DNA of 64,000 nt from Nitrospirota bacterium (GTDB lineage Bacteria; Nitrospirota; Thermodesulfovibrionia; Thermodesulfovibrionales; Magnetobacteriaceae): assembly GCA_015233895.1 (NCBI GenBank), contig JADFXG010000012.1, forward strand, positions 1-64,000, written 5' to 3'. Shown here in pieces: positions 17,851 to 27,031 of this stretch (positions are counted from its first letter, which is position 1; each line of letters opens with the position of its first letter). Both the position numbers and the translations under genes were made by a program. Below the pieces are notes generated by a model. It ran no database searches and was not told the origin of the DNA. It was given only the letters and a program-made list of their open reading frames with translations.

Positions 17851-17955
17851 GGAGCAGTCAATAAGACTGCTCCATAAAGTTTTGGATTGCAGTACCCGCA
17901 TTTTCCAAATTCCAAACACTGAGGTACAATCTACAAGATTGCACCAACGGAGGGA
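17851..17955. repeat. 105 bp dispersed repeat, copy 1
   Basis: Begins GGAGCAGTCAATAAGACTGC and ends AGATTGCACCAACGGAGGGA. It is about 75% identical by eye to 25803-25909, with the same order of hairpin, ATTCCAAACA block and AGATTGCACCAAC tail. Both copies lie against a toxin-antitoxin type gene. No coding potential. Confidence 0.7.
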
Positions 17956-18140
17956 TGCGGTCATGCAGCATTCATATCGATAATATTTATAAATCTTTTA
18001 ATTTGTTCGTCTGTTGTTCGGGCGGAGCTCGCAATGAGAGTTTTTAAGCGGCGGAACGCTGGTTAAAAAATTCGCTACCCACATGGAAAATAAAACAGCA
18101 TTAGAATAAACCACCCAATCATTGTCAAAAAACCGGGGGT

Positions 18141-18200
18141 CACGGGGAATCATTCCCCGTGTGGGATAGGGTTAAGGGAAAGGGCAGCACCCTTTCCCTT
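18141..18200. repeat. Pair of perfect hairpins before thrC
   Basis: CACGGGGAAT-C-ATTCCCCGTG (18141-18161) has a 10 bp stem. AAGGGAAAGGG-CAGCA-CCCTTTCCCTT (18174-18200) has an 11 bp stem. They are the main features of the 551 bp gap 17813-18363, together with the 105 bp repeat; the rest shows no coding potential. Possibly dispersed repeats or a terminator region shielding the operon downstream. Confidence 0.6.
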
Positions 18201-18363
18201 ACTTCTCTTATTAATTTACTTTTTTTATAAATCATCACCCCGCAGTTTACAAAATATCTTTAAATATTTTAGTATTGTGTTGTGTGGACATTAGCTTCCC
18301 CGCAATAAGCTCATTTCACGTGCGGCAGCGCCGTGGACAGAGAGCTGTTAAGGAGGTCTGTAG

Positions 18364-19602
18364 ATGGGTTTTGTTTCAGGGTTAAAGTGTCGTGAGTGCG
18401 GAAGGGAATATCCGATAGATCCTATATACGTATGTGAGTTTTGTTTTGGGCCACTTGAGGCCGTCTATGACTATAATAAGATAAAGAAGGCATTAAATCG
18501 CAAAAAAATAATGCAAAGACCCGCTAATCTGTGGCGTTACAGGGAGCTTCTGCCTATTGACGGCGATCCTCAGGTCGGGCTTGACTCTGGGTTTACTCCT
18601 CTTGTTGAGGCCAAAAATCTCGGTAAAGCGCTTGGGCTTAAATCCCTCTATATAAAAGACGATACGGTTGTCCATCCCACCCTTTCTTTTAAAGACAGAG
18701 TGGTTGCAGTAGCTCTTACAAAAGCAAAGGAGTTTGGATTTGACACTGTTGCCTGCGCTTCAACCGGTAATCTTGCACATTCAGTTTCAGCACATGGCGC
18801 AAAGGCTGGATTTAAACGTTTTATATTTATCCCGGGCTCCCTTGAAGCCAGTAAAATTGTGGCTTCTCTGGTCTATGAGCCTAATTTGCTTGCCGTTGAT
18901 GGTAACTACGATGACGTCAACAGACTGTGCAGTGAAATCGCCAATAAGTACAAATGGGCATTTGTAAACATTAACATCAGGCCGTTTTATGCCGAAGGGT
19001 CAAAGACCCTCGGATTTGAAATCATAGAGCAGCTTAACTGGACTGCTCCCGATAACGTGATAGTGCCGTGTGCCAGCGGCTCCCTGCTTACAAAAGTGTG
19101 GAAGAGTTTTACAGAGTTTCAAAAAATAGGAGTGCTCAAAAAACTGGAAACCCGTGTGTTTGCAGCTCAGGCTGAAGGGTGCAGTCCTATCATTACAGCC
19201 CTCAATAACCACACAGACGCTATAAGGCCGGTTAAACCCAACACGATAGCAAAGTCTTTGGCAATAGGGAATCCGGCTGACGGTTACTATGCCCTTAAGA
19301 TTACACAAGAGACCCAGGGGGGCGGAGCCAGTGTAACCGATCAGGAAATCATAGACGGCATTAAACTTCTGGCTAAAACCGAGGGGATTTTTGCCGAGAC
19401 TGCAGGCGGTGTAACTGTGGCAGTCACTAAGAAACTTGCGGCACAAGGGGTTATCGGGAAAAATGAAACCACGGTAATTTGCGTAACCGGCAACGGACTT
19501 AAAACCCAGGAGGCGTTAAACGGCCACATGGGTGGTCCGCACCACATTGCTCCAAACATGAAATCTTTTGAAGAAGCATTGAAAAAAATTCAAAATACAT
19601 AA
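18364..19602 (+). CDS. thrC: Threonine synthase, zinc-ribbon form
   Basis: The 412-residue PLP enzyme converts O-phosphohomoserine to threonine. It begins with a zinc ribbon (Cys9, Cys12, Cys24, Cys27). Its PLP lysine is Lys110 in L-S-F-K-D-R, with the phosphate loop A-S-T-G-N-L-A-H. Start by ATG after AAGGAGGT. It opens a six-gene operon that holds a second, shorter threonine synthase, so one of the two may act on another acceptor (see findings). Confidence 0.85.
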   Translation: MGFVSGLKCRECGREYPIDPIYVCEFCFGPLEAVYDYNKIKKALNRKKIMQRPANLWRYRELLPIDGDPQVGLDSGFTPLVEAKNLGKALGLKSLYIKDDTVVHPTLSFKDRVVAVALTKAKEFGFDTVACASTGNLAHSVSAHGAKAGFKRFIFIPGSLEASKIVASLVYEPNLLAVDGNYDDVNRLCSEIANKYKWAFVNINIRPFYAEGSKTLGFEIIEQLNWTAPDNVIVPCASGSLLTKVWKSFTEFQKIGVLKKLETRVFAAQAEGCSPIITALNNHTDAIRPVKPNTIAKSLAIGNPADGYYALKITQETQGGGASVTDQEIIDGIKLLAKTEGIFAETAGGVTVAVTKKLAAQGVIGKNETTVICVTGNGLKTQEALNGHMGGPHHIAPNMKSFEEALKKIQNT

Positions 19603-19616
19603 ATCAAGGAGGTCAT

Positions 19617-19910
19617 ATGGCTGTCAAAGTGAGAATCCCAACCCCTCTCCAGAGGCTGACAGAGGGGAAAGATGTAGTGGAGGCCACAGCAGGCACTGTC
19701 ATAGGCATAGTATCTGAACTTGACTCAAAGTATCCGGGGATAGCCGAGAGGATTTCTGATGGCGGTAAAATTCGCCGCTTTGTCAACGTATATGTTAATG
19801 AGGAAGACATTCGCTTTCTGTCGGCAGAAGAGACGCAGGTTGTAGATGGGGCTGAGATTTCCATTGTGCCAGCAATTGCCGGAGGATGCCCGACTGACTC
19901 TGGGGTTTAA
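19617..19910 (+). CDS. MoaD/ThiS-like sulfur-carrier protein with masked C-terminus
   Basis: The 97-residue beta-grasp protein follows thrC by 14 bases, with an AGGAGGT site. The family end I-S-I-V-P-A-I-A-G-G places the diglycine at residues 89-90. Seven residues (C-P-T-D-S-G-V) follow, so the carrier tail is not exposed as synthesised. In the QbsE/CysO-like systems a JAMM protease removes such extensions; none is in the window. Position between threonine synthase and a NIL protein suggests sulfur transfer in methionine/homocysteine or threonine-pathway chemistry. Inference. Confidence 0.75.
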   Translation: MAVKVRIPTPLQRLTEGKDVVEATAGTVIGIVSELDSKYPGIAERISDGGKIRRFVNVYVNEEDIRFLSAEETQVVDGAEISIVPAIAGGCPTDSGV

Positions 19911-19913
19911 CCT

Positions 19914-20150
19914 ATGAAAAGGCGCATAAAATTAACATTTCCCCCGGATCTGATAAAGGAGCCGATCGTTTTTACGGTAGCCAGACAATTTGATATTACG
20001 CCAAACATCCGGCGGGCAAGGATTACCGATACAGTAGGCGAAATGGTGCTTGAAATAGATGGCACGGATGAGCTTGTGGATAAGGCGGTTGCAGCCTTAA
20101 GAGAAAAGGGTGTAGAGGTTGAGCTTGTAGAGGGAGACATCTTACAGTAA
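19914..20150 (+). CDS. NIL-domain protein
   Basis: The 78-residue protein matches the NIL domain: I-K-L-T-F-P-P-D-L-I-K-E-P-I at the start and the T-V-G-E-M-V-L-E-I-D-G strand. The domain is known as the methionine-binding regulator of MetN transporters, and as part of ferredoxin-type proteins in homocysteine synthesis. Here it stands free, 3 bases after the MoaD-like gene, which suggests sulfur amino-acid metabolism. No cysteines are present, so it carries no iron-sulfur cluster. Confidence 0.75.
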   Translation: MKRRIKLTFPPDLIKEPIVFTVARQFDITPNIRRARITDTVGEMVLEIDGTDELVDKAVAALREKGVEVELVEGDILQ

Positions 20151-20175
20151 ACTCACGGAGGTTAACGGAGGTTAA

Positions 20176-21276
20176 ATGTCATTAGATGCAGACGGAGGTA
20201 CGATGCCTGCAAAGTTACAGTGGAATGGACTAATAGAAAAATACAGGGAATATCTTCCAGTTACCGAAAAAACCCCTGTAATTACACTTAATGAGGGAAA
20301 CACTCCCTTAATACCGGCAAGGAATCTTTGTAAAAAGATAGGCCTCAAAGCCAACTTGTATTTTAAGTTTGATGGCTTAAATCCAACCGGCTCTTTCAAA
20401 GACAGGGGGATGACAGTAGCAATATCAAAAGCTGTGGAGGAGGGCTGCCGTGCCGTTATATGCGCTTCTACTGGTAACACATCCGCTTCAGCCGCTGCTT
20501 TTGCCGCAAGGGCAGGTATAAGCGCCATCGTGATTATTCCGGAGGGGAAAATTGCTATGGGAAAGCTTGCTCAGGCAATTATTCATGGCGCTGCAGTGCT
20601 TCAGATAAAGGGAAATTTTGACGATGCTCTTAATATAGTGAAAGATGTGGTTACAAAATATCCAGTGACCTTGGTTAATTCGATAAATCCTTTCAGATTG
20701 GAGGGACAAAAGACTGCAGCGTTTGAGATTTGTGACCAGATGTCTTGCGCTCCGCACTATCATGTCTTACCGGTTGGAAACGCCGGCAACATCACGGCTT
20801 ACTGGAAAGGGTACAATGAATACAAATCCCACGGCAAGATAGATTCCCTGCCTAAGATGGTCGGATTTCAGGCAGCAGGAGCAGCTCCCATAGTGCTTGG
20901 CAAGCCAATAGCAAAGCCAGAGACAGTGGCATCGGCTATAAGAATCGGAAATCCTGCCAGCTGGAAACGCGCAGAGGCGGCAAGGGATGAATCCGGCGGT
21001 CTTATTGACTCCGTGACGGATGAGGAGATTCTTGAGGCTTACGCGCTTGTTGCCAAAGTTGAGGGAGTTTTCTGTGAACCCGCTTCGGCTGCCACAATTG
21101 CAGGAGTTATAAAGCTCACAAAGACAGGATATTTTGAACAGGGTACATCCATTGTTTGCACCCTTACCGGAAATGGCCTGAAAGACCCTGACACAGTGTT
21201 TAAAGTTACCAAAGACCCCCTTCAGGTGTGGTCAGATATGGCTTCCGTTGAGGAATATATTGAAAAGCTTCTGTAA
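20176..21276 (+). CDS. thrC: Threonine synthase (short form)
   Basis: The 366-residue PLP enzyme carries its cofactor lysine at Lys75 in T-G-S-F-K-D-R-G and the loop A-S-T-G-N-T-S-A. It lacks the N-terminal zinc ribbon of the operon's first thrC. Two starts are possible, 20176 and 20203, each with its own GGAGG site; the second begins M-P-A-K-L-Q-W, closer to the usual family start. It probably makes threonine using phosphohomoserine from the next gene. Confidence 0.85.
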   Translation: MSLDADGGTMPAKLQWNGLIEKYREYLPVTEKTPVITLNEGNTPLIPARNLCKKIGLKANLYFKFDGLNPTGSFKDRGMTVAISKAVEEGCRAVICASTGNTSASAAAFAARAGISAIVIIPEGKIAMGKLAQAIIHGAAVLQIKGNFDDALNIVKDVVTKYPVTLVNSINPFRLEGQKTAAFEICDQMSCAPHYHVLPVGNAGNITAYWKGYNEYKSHGKIDSLPKMVGFQAAGAAPIVLGKPIAKPETVASAIRIGNPASWKRAEAARDESGGLIDSVTDEEILEAYALVAKVEGVFCEPASAATIAGVIKLTKTGYFEQGTSIVCTLTGNGLKDPDTVFKVTKDPLQVWSDMASVEEYIEKLL

Positions 21277-21309
21277 GATAATAATCTTCTGATAAGGAAA
21301 CACAACAAC

Positions 21310-22515
21310 ATGAAATACATAGTGCTGATAGGAGACGGGATGGCAGACCGTCCGATTGACTCCATTGGTGGCCAGACTCCGCTTATGAAAGCACACACGC
21401 CAAACATGGATATGCTTGCCTCACGGGGCACAGTTGGTGGGGTTCAGACAGTGCCGGAGAGTTTGCCGCCGGGCTCTGATGTAGCGAACTTAAGTATTTT
21501 AGGTTATGACCCCACTCTCTACTACACAGGCAGAGCACCGTTTGAGGCTCTCAGTATGGGTATTGACCTGAAACCCACTGATGTTGCCTACCGCTGCAAT
21601 CTTGTCACATTGAAAACCGTGGATGGGCAGACCATCATGGAGGACTACAGTTCCGGCCACATTACAACTGAGGAGGGTGGGGCGCTCATTGAGGCAATGG
21701 CAGCCTCGGTTCCTTCTAATAGCGATTTCAAATTTTATCCCGGCATAAGCTATCGTCATCTGATGGTCTGGGAAAACGGGCTGACTGACATTGACTGCAC
21801 TCCGCCTCACGATATAACCGGTAAACCGATAGCACAGTTTTTGCCTAAAGGACAGAAATCAGATGTTTTGATAGATCTTATGACGGCATCAGAGGGTGTG
21901 CTTAAGACGCATGAGGTAAATACCCGCAGGGCTCGAGACGGCAAAAAACCAGCCACAAGCATATGGCTATGGGGACAGGGCAAGCGTCCTTTGTTGCCGC
22001 TATTTAAAGAAAAATATAAACTTAACGGAGCTCTCATTAGCGCTGTTGACTTAACACGAGGACTTGGGGTTGCCGCAGGATTAAAAATAATTCAAGTTCC
22101 CGGCATAACCGGCTATATTGATACCAATTACGAGGGCAAGGCAAGCTACGGGGTTGATGCCCTGAATGATGCCGACTTTGTCTATATCCACGTTGAGGCC
22201 CCAGATGAGGCCGGACACACGGGAAATCTTAATGATAAGATCAAGGCTATTGAGGATTTTGATAAATACATTGTTGGCGGAGTGTTAGATAAACTAAAGG
22301 GCAGGCATGATTTCAGGCTGTTGATAATGCCGGATCACGCAACCCCGATATGTATAAAAACCCACAGCCGGGAACCGGTGCCGTTTATTATTTATGATTC
22401 AGCAGACGATGTGAAAAGTCCGGTAAAATCTTACGATGAAAACATAATTACAACTGCGGGTGTTATGACAATAACCTCAGGGCATACGCTTATGGATTAT
22501 TTTATAAGCGTCTAA
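21310..22515 (+). CDS. Phosphoglycerate-mutase-like protein, proposed homoserine kinase
   Basis: The 401-residue alkaline-phosphatase superfamily protein has I-G-D-G-M-A-D-R-P at the start, the phospho-acceptor serine in P-P-G-S-D-V-A-N (Ser56), and metal ligands in E-A-P-D-E-A-G-H and M-P-D-H-A. It belongs to the archaeal-type apgM group. A subset of that group, always beside thrC/lysC as here, has been proposed to replace ThrB as homoserine kinase. The context favours this over a glycolytic role. Only genetics or assay would decide. Confidence 0.7.
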   Translation: MKYIVLIGDGMADRPIDSIGGQTPLMKAHTPNMDMLASRGTVGGVQTVPESLPPGSDVANLSILGYDPTLYYTGRAPFEALSMGIDLKPTDVAYRCNLVTLKTVDGQTIMEDYSSGHITTEEGGALIEAMAASVPSNSDFKFYPGISYRHLMVWENGLTDIDCTPPHDITGKPIAQFLPKGQKSDVLIDLMTASEGVLKTHEVNTRRARDGKKPATSIWLWGQGKRPLLPLFKEKYKLNGALISAVDLTRGLGVAAGLKIIQVPGITGYIDTNYEGKASYGVDALNDADFVYIHVEAPDEAGHTGNLNDKIKAIEDFDKYIVGGVLDKLKGRHDFRLLIMPDHATPICIKTHSREPVPFIIYDSADDVKSPVKSYDENIITTAGVMTITSGHTLMDYFISV

Positions 22516-22535
22516 AGAAACGGCGGTGAAATAAT

Positions 22536-23756
22536 ATGTTAATAGTGCAAAAGTATGGGGGCACATCGGTTGGCAGCAAGGAGCGAATCAAGGCGGTAGC
22601 TGAGCGTGCGGTTAGAACAAAGCGTGAGGGACATGATGTCGTGCTTATTGTGTCAGCGATGTCTGGTGAGACCGATAGATTAATAAATCTGGCACAGGAG
22701 ATAAGTCAAAATCCGTCAACTCGTGATATGGATATGCTGCTATCAAGTGGAGAGCGCATAAGCGCCGCTCTAACAGCTATAGCGATAGAGTCACTGGGAG
22801 AGAGGTCGTTGTCGCTTTCCGGCAGACAGGCCGGAGTTTTCACAACTTGTGAACACACACGGGCAAAGATAGAAAAGGTTGATGCAGCACGGGTATTAGT
22901 GGCTCTAAAAGAAGGCTTTATACCTGTGATAGCGGGGTTTCAGGGGATTACAAATACGGGAGCAGATGTAACAACCCTTGGCCGTGGTGGATCTGACCTC
23001 AGTGCAGTGGCAATGAGTGCCGCAATACGTGCCGATCTCTGTGAAATATACACCGATGTGGACGGAGTTTATACGACAGATCCAAACGTTGTAAAAAACG
23101 CACGGAAACTAACCAAAATCTCTTATGATGAGATGCTTGAGTTGGCAAGTCTGGGCGCTAAGGTGCTTCAGACAAGGTCTGTGGAATATGCTAAGAAATA
23201 CGATGTGCCGGTAGTGGTGCGGTCAAGTTTTAATGATGTGCCAGGCACTTTAGTAATAAAGGAGGACAGTGAGATGGAAAAGGTAGTGGTCTCCGGTGTG
23301 GCCTATGATAAAAATCAGGTGAAGCTAACGGTACGTGGCGTTCCGGACAGACCGGGTATTGCCTCAACTCTGTTTACAAACATTGCCGATGCAGGTATTG
23401 TTGTTGATATGATAGTGCAAAACATTAGCACAGACAGTAAAGCCGCTGATATTTCTTTCACAGTGCCTAAAACGGACTCAAAGGCTGCACAGGCAATAAC
23501 CGAGAAGGTGGCAGGAGAGCTAAAAGCTGAGGGAGTGGTCTTAAACGACAACATATCTAAAATTTCCATCATAGGGGCAGGTATGAGAACCCACTCCGGG
23601 GCAGCCGCAAAGATGTTTCAAACCCTCTCGTCAAACAACATAAACATTATGATGATAAGCACGTCTGAGATAAAAATATCCTGCGTGATAGACGCCAAAT
23701 ATACGGAGCTTGCCGTGCGAGAGCTGCACGATGCTTTTGAACTGGCTGCTGCGTAA
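22536..23756 (+). CDS. lysC: Aspartate kinase
   Basis: The 406-residue protein has the amino-acid kinase domain (K-Y-G-G-T-S-V-G at 5-12, G-R-G-G-S-D-L-S around 150) and two C-terminal ACT domains (about 265-400) typical of feedback-inhibited aspartokinase. It makes aspartyl phosphate, the entry to threonine, methionine and lysine. Last gene of the threonine operon, 20 bases after the kinase-like gene. Confidence 0.95.
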   Translation: MLIVQKYGGTSVGSKERIKAVAERAVRTKREGHDVVLIVSAMSGETDRLINLAQEISQNPSTRDMDMLLSSGERISAALTAIAIESLGERSLSLSGRQAGVFTTCEHTRAKIEKVDAARVLVALKEGFIPVIAGFQGITNTGADVTTLGRGGSDLSAVAMSAAIRADLCEIYTDVDGVYTTDPNVVKNARKLTKISYDEMLELASLGAKVLQTRSVEYAKKYDVPVVVRSSFNDVPGTLVIKEDSEMEKVVVSGVAYDKNQVKLTVRGVPDRPGIASTLFTNIADAGIVVDMIVQNISTDSKAADISFTVPKTDSKAAQAITEKVAGELKAEGVVLNDNISKISIIGAGMRTHSGAAAKMFQTLSSNNINIMMISTSEIKISCVIDAKYTELAVRELHDAFELAAA

Positions 23757-23805
23757 AAGATGGCTGATTGACCCATAGATAACATGCAGGAATTATTTAA
23801 AGTCA

Positions 23806-24432
23806 CTACTTACGATATTTGTTTAGTTCCTCGACCAGTTCATGAACTGTTGTTGACGGATTATCTCGTTCAGGGTTTAAACCGTTAGGGTTGCTAGTCT
23901 TATGATGCTCTATTAATTTTTTAGCATTTATTATTGCGGTTGTCTGTCTATCTAATAGTGTGCTATACATACTTTTTGAGTTCTTTTCGTATTTAAATCC
24001 TAAGCGTGTTGTAAGCTTTTCTTTATACTGGTCTCTTGATAACCCTGCATCAATATAAGCGTAATGCAGCAAGTACCACAACTCAAAAGCCTCATTTGAA
24101 TAGGCAACACGAATATTACACTTTTTTGCTGAATCAATTGCTTTATTGAAATTTTCAGATGCAAAAGAGTCTTTGTCAAACACTACCCAGGTTATTTCAA
24201 AATCTTTTCCTTCTTTTTTGAGTTCTATTCGTAAATCTTTTGCTTTTTGCACTAAAGAGCAAGTGTTATATCCTGTGCCAATTATTTTAACATCTTGTAT
24301 ATTTATCAGACTATTATGAAGATCTTTCCGAAAACTCTCAAAATAATTCTTCTCTGTTTTTTCTCCTTCACAGACAATCAAAATTGTTTTGCTAACTTTT
24401 CTATAGTTTTGTTTGCGTTTTAAATTATTCAT
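23806..24432 (-). CDS. RloB-family protein (AbiLii-like), phage defence
   Basis: With the ATG at 24432 (M-N-N-L-K-R-K-Q-N) the protein has 208 residues and overlaps the upstream ATPase gene by 8 bases. It shows the RloB signature: T-I-L-I-V-C-E-G-E-K-T-E-K-N-Y-F with a Toprim-like glutamate, W-V-V-F-D-K-D-S-F, and S-N-E-A-F-E-L-W-Y-L-L-H-Y. RloB partners with an SMC-like ATPase in the AbiL abortive-infection arrangement. AT-rich like the other defence genes in the window. Confidence 0.8.
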   Translation of the reverse strand: MNNLKRKQNYRKVSKTILIVCEGEKTEKNYFESFRKDLHNSLINIQDVKIIGTGYNTCSLVQKAKDLRIELKKEGKDFEITWVVFDKDSFASENFNKAIDSAKKCNIRVAYSNEAFELWYLLHYAYIDAGLSRDQYKEKLTTRLGFKYEKNSKSMYSTLLDRQTTAIINAKKLIEHHKTSNPNGLNPERDNPSTTVHELVEELNKYRK

Positions 24433-25675
24433 TTGCCGTCTCATGTTCTTTAGTAAGTGTTGAGAAATCACCAATAAAAGGTACCGCCCCATATTTCCCC
24501 ATTATATAGTCTTTATTATACGAGGCATCATTTCTTACTTTAAATTCTACTAGAGAGTATAAGTCAGTAGCCCCATATCTGTCCTTTTCAGTAAACCAAA
24601 TCTGGTCTCTTCTAAAGTATTCCTTTTTTAACAAATTAGTGTCGTGCGTTGCCATTATAAACTGTGCATTTTTATTTTTGGTATTAAATATTTTAACTAA
24701 CTCTTTGGTTATTATTGGGTGTAACCTTGCATCCATCTCATCAATAACCAAAATTGTACCATCTGCAAGTTTCTCAAGTATTGGAGCTGATAAGGATATT
24801 ATTTTCAATGTTCCTTCAGATTCAAAATTTATTGGTAATTTAACATGACCACTTGCTTTCCTCTCATTATCGTATTTATTGTGTAAAGTGAAAGATAGTG
24901 ATGCGTCCTTTTCTAACAATGCCTTTCTTAATTCTTCTGGAAAATCTTCTGGAATTTGTTCTGCAGTTACCTTTATTTTTTCACTTTTAATATCCTCAAT
25001 TTGTAAATCAGCAATTTTTATAAAGTCTAAAATACTGTTCTTATTTGTTTCATCTTCAAGTTTTTTCAATGAATATGGCAAGATGCGCCTGTCATCTATC
25101 CCTGAAATTATGTTAACATTTGAAAACCAATTTGAAATATTAGTTGAGATTTCACCATTCCACTGAGCACAAACTGACAAAAACAAAGCGTTAGGACGAG
25201 TCCTCTCCTCTAAACCTTTGCCCTCCTTAAATTTAGGTTCTATGTTACCAAGCTCTCTTTTAAAAAGTTTCCTTTCCTTAGCTTTCAGACTTGAATAGAG
25301 CCATTCACTTTGGACTTTGCCTTTCAAAAGTTCAAAACCATATCTGTACCTTACTTCGCCTAACATGAAAATAATCTCAAAGTGTGAATTTCTATTTATG
25401 CTTTCTGTGTCAAAAAGAAAGGGATAACTAGTCTCTAACCATTTCTCATTTGCAGATTCCAATACACAGTTTCTCATGAAAGTTATTGATTTAATCAGAT
25501 TACTTTTACCGCTTGCATTAGCACCATATATGACAGCGCTTTTTAAGAGTTTTAGTTTAGGGTTAGGTGTGAGAATAAGGTGATCCGCATGTTCTTTAAC
25601 TGAGGCGGCAACCATGCTTAGTGTTACTTTCTTTTTAAAAGACAAATTGTTTGCTACGCTAAAAGTCACTAACAT
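24425..25675 (-). CDS. AAA15-type ATPase (RloA/AbiLi-like), phage defence
   Basis: The 416-residue protein has Walker A G-A-N-A-S-G-K-S (51-58), Walker B/D-loop L-V-I-D-E-M-D-A-R-L-H-P and a switch histidine in M-A-T-H-D-T-N-L-L. This is the ABC/SMC-type ATPase fold of AAA_15/AAA_21 proteins found in abortive-infection and OLD-like systems. It is the sensor or motor partner of the RloB protein directly downstream. Starts after TTATCC..AAATGAA sequence with a weak ribosome site. Confidence 0.8.
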   Translation of the reverse strand: MLVTFSVANNLSFKKKVTLSMVAASVKEHADHLILTPNPKLKLLKSAVIYGANASGKSNLIKSITFMRNCVLESANEKWLETSYPFLFDTESINRNSHFEIIFMLGEVRYRYGFELLKGKVQSEWLYSSLKAKERKLFKRELGNIEPKFKEGKGLEERTRPNALFLSVCAQWNGEISTNISNWFSNVNIISGIDDRRILPYSLKKLEDETNKNSILDFIKIADLQIEDIKSEKIKVTAEQIPEDFPEELRKALLEKDASLSFTLHNKYDNERKASGHVKLPINFESEGTLKIISLSAPILEKLADGTILVIDEMDARLHPIITKELVKIFNTKNKNAQFIMATHDTNLLKKEYFRRDQIWFTEKDRYGATDLYSLVEFKVRNDASYNKDYIMGKYGAVPFIGDFSTLTKEHETANE

Positions 25676-25802
25676 TTCATTTATCCTTTTTATAAGTATT
25701 TTAGCTATAGCATATAAAATATTTAAAATAAAGTCAATAAATGTGATAAATTCTCATAATATTACGATTTATGTTTGGATAAAACTATTTAAAGCCTGCG
25801 TT

Positions 25803-25909
25803 GAAGCAGTCTTGCAGACTGCTCCATAACGTTTGGGATTGTAGTACCAACATTTTCAAAATTCCAAACATTACTGCGCAATCAAGAAGATTGCACCAAC
25901 GTGGTAATG
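25803..25909. repeat. 107 bp dispersed repeat, copy 2
   Basis: Begins GAAGCAGTCTTGCAGACTGC and ends AGATTGCACCAACGTGGTAA; the second copy of the element at 17851. It ends exactly at the stop of the PIN-domain gene, in the gap between that gene and the defence ATPase. Confidence 0.7.
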
Positions 25910-26299
25910 TCAGAGTAAATCTAAGAATTCTCTTGGGCTTAAAATTTTTACTCCCTCGTACTCATCAAGAGGAAAATGTTTTTTATTTCCAGTGATAATT
26001 ACGTTGGCTTTAGCTGTCAATGCTGTGGCAAGGTAGGTTTCATCGTTGGGATCAGCAAGTTTAAAAGAGAGTTGCACTGGTTTAACTATAATTGCTACTG
26101 TTCCTAAATCCTGCAAAATCAAATTAAAAGCAGGGACTTTTTGAAATTTCGGCCTGTTGATTACAACGGTGTATTCCTCGATAATTTCTGGTGAAAAGTA
26201 CACTGTATGATGTTCAATCAGTTCATAAATTAAATCCCGGCAAGTACCTCTGTTTAAACCTGCAGAAATAAAAATGTTGCAATCTATTACGACCTTCAT
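25910..26299 (-). CDS. PIN-domain ribonuclease toxin
   Basis: The 129-residue protein has the PIN-family pattern: V-I-D-C-N-I-F-I-S-A at the start (Asp6), a mid-protein E-x-x-E-E-Y, D-P-N-D-E-T-Y-L-A-T-A, and I-I-T-G-N-K-K-H-F near the end. This is the group annotated as 'putative toxin component, PIN family', which cleaves RNA. The antitoxin gene lies 8 bases upstream. Confidence 0.85.
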   Translation of the reverse strand: MKVVIDCNIFISAGLNRGTCRDLIYELIEHHTVYFSPEIIEEYTVVINRPKFQKVPAFNLILQDLGTVAIIVKPVQLSFKLADPNDETYLATALTAKANVIITGNKKHFPLDEYEGVKILSPREFLDLL

Positions 26300-26307
26300 T
26301 TTATAAA

Positions 26308-26607
26308 TTACTGCTTCTTTCGTTCCTTTCTGCTTTTTCTAATTTCTTCATTGGCAATTGTCATTATTTCATCCTCTGAAAGATTACTAAACTCATTTTC
26401 CTGTTGATTCTCCAATATATGTTTCAACTTTTGAACCATTTCTTTTCTTCTTATCACCTCCACCGGTCGTAATATAAACATGTCGTCCTTTTGCTCAAAC
26501 TCAATCATGTCTCCGATATGAAGACCAAAAGTTTCTCGCAGGGTTCGTGGGATAGTTATTTGAAACCCCCGGCTTATTTTTCTAACGATTGTTTTTTGTT
26601 CGTTCAT
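26308..26607 (-). CDS. AbrB/SpoVT-type antitoxin
   Basis: The 99-residue protein has the swapped-hairpin DNA-binding domain (about 8-50: I-S-R-G-F-Q-I-T-I-P-R, G-D-M-I-E-F) and a charged C-terminal tail for binding the toxin. It would repress its own promoter and neutralise the PIN toxin downstream. Confidence 0.85.
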   Translation of the reverse strand: MNEQKTIVRKISRGFQITIPRTLRETFGLHIGDMIEFEQKDDMFILRPVEVIRRKEMVQKLKHILENQQENEFSNLSEDEIMTIANEEIRKSRKERKKQ

Positions 26608-26778
26608 AGTGCTCCTTATTAAATTACTAAATTAGTAAAATACATTTTTAGTATAAAATAAATGGGTAAAGAAAAACAAGACGTTGACTCTAAGCTGGAA
26701 TCCTAATTTATTTGCACACAAAATGAGGTCTTAGACTGATGTGGGCAATTGTCCTATTTTAAAACCAACACCAAATAG

Positions 26779-27031
26779 AGACCGTTGCAAAAATATTATA
26801 AAACCAAAGTTGAGTTCAAAAATATAACAAAATGTTATAGAAAAAGGATGAGATTGCCACACCCCCTGCGGGGGTTCGCAATGACGGCGTGGGGCTGTGC
26901 GTGGGCGTACCTATCCGTCATTACGAGGAGCGATAGCGACGTGGTAATCTCATCATTATTATATTTTAGGCTGCTACTCGGTATTAATTGGGAAATACTT
27001 TTCCCCCATTTTGGGAATTTTGCAACGGTCT
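26779..27031. mobile_element. MITE copy 2 (253 bp)
   Basis: Ends AGACCGTTGCAAAAA and TTTTGCAACGGTCT are inverted repeats, flanked by the 7 bp direct repeat CAAATAG (26772-26778, 27032-27038). It is almost identical to the copy at 46874, in the opposite orientation. Its core is an imperfect palindrome GAGATTGCCACACCCCC ... GTGGTAATCTC. No transposase. It is the main content of the 768 bp gap 26608-27375. Confidence 0.9.
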
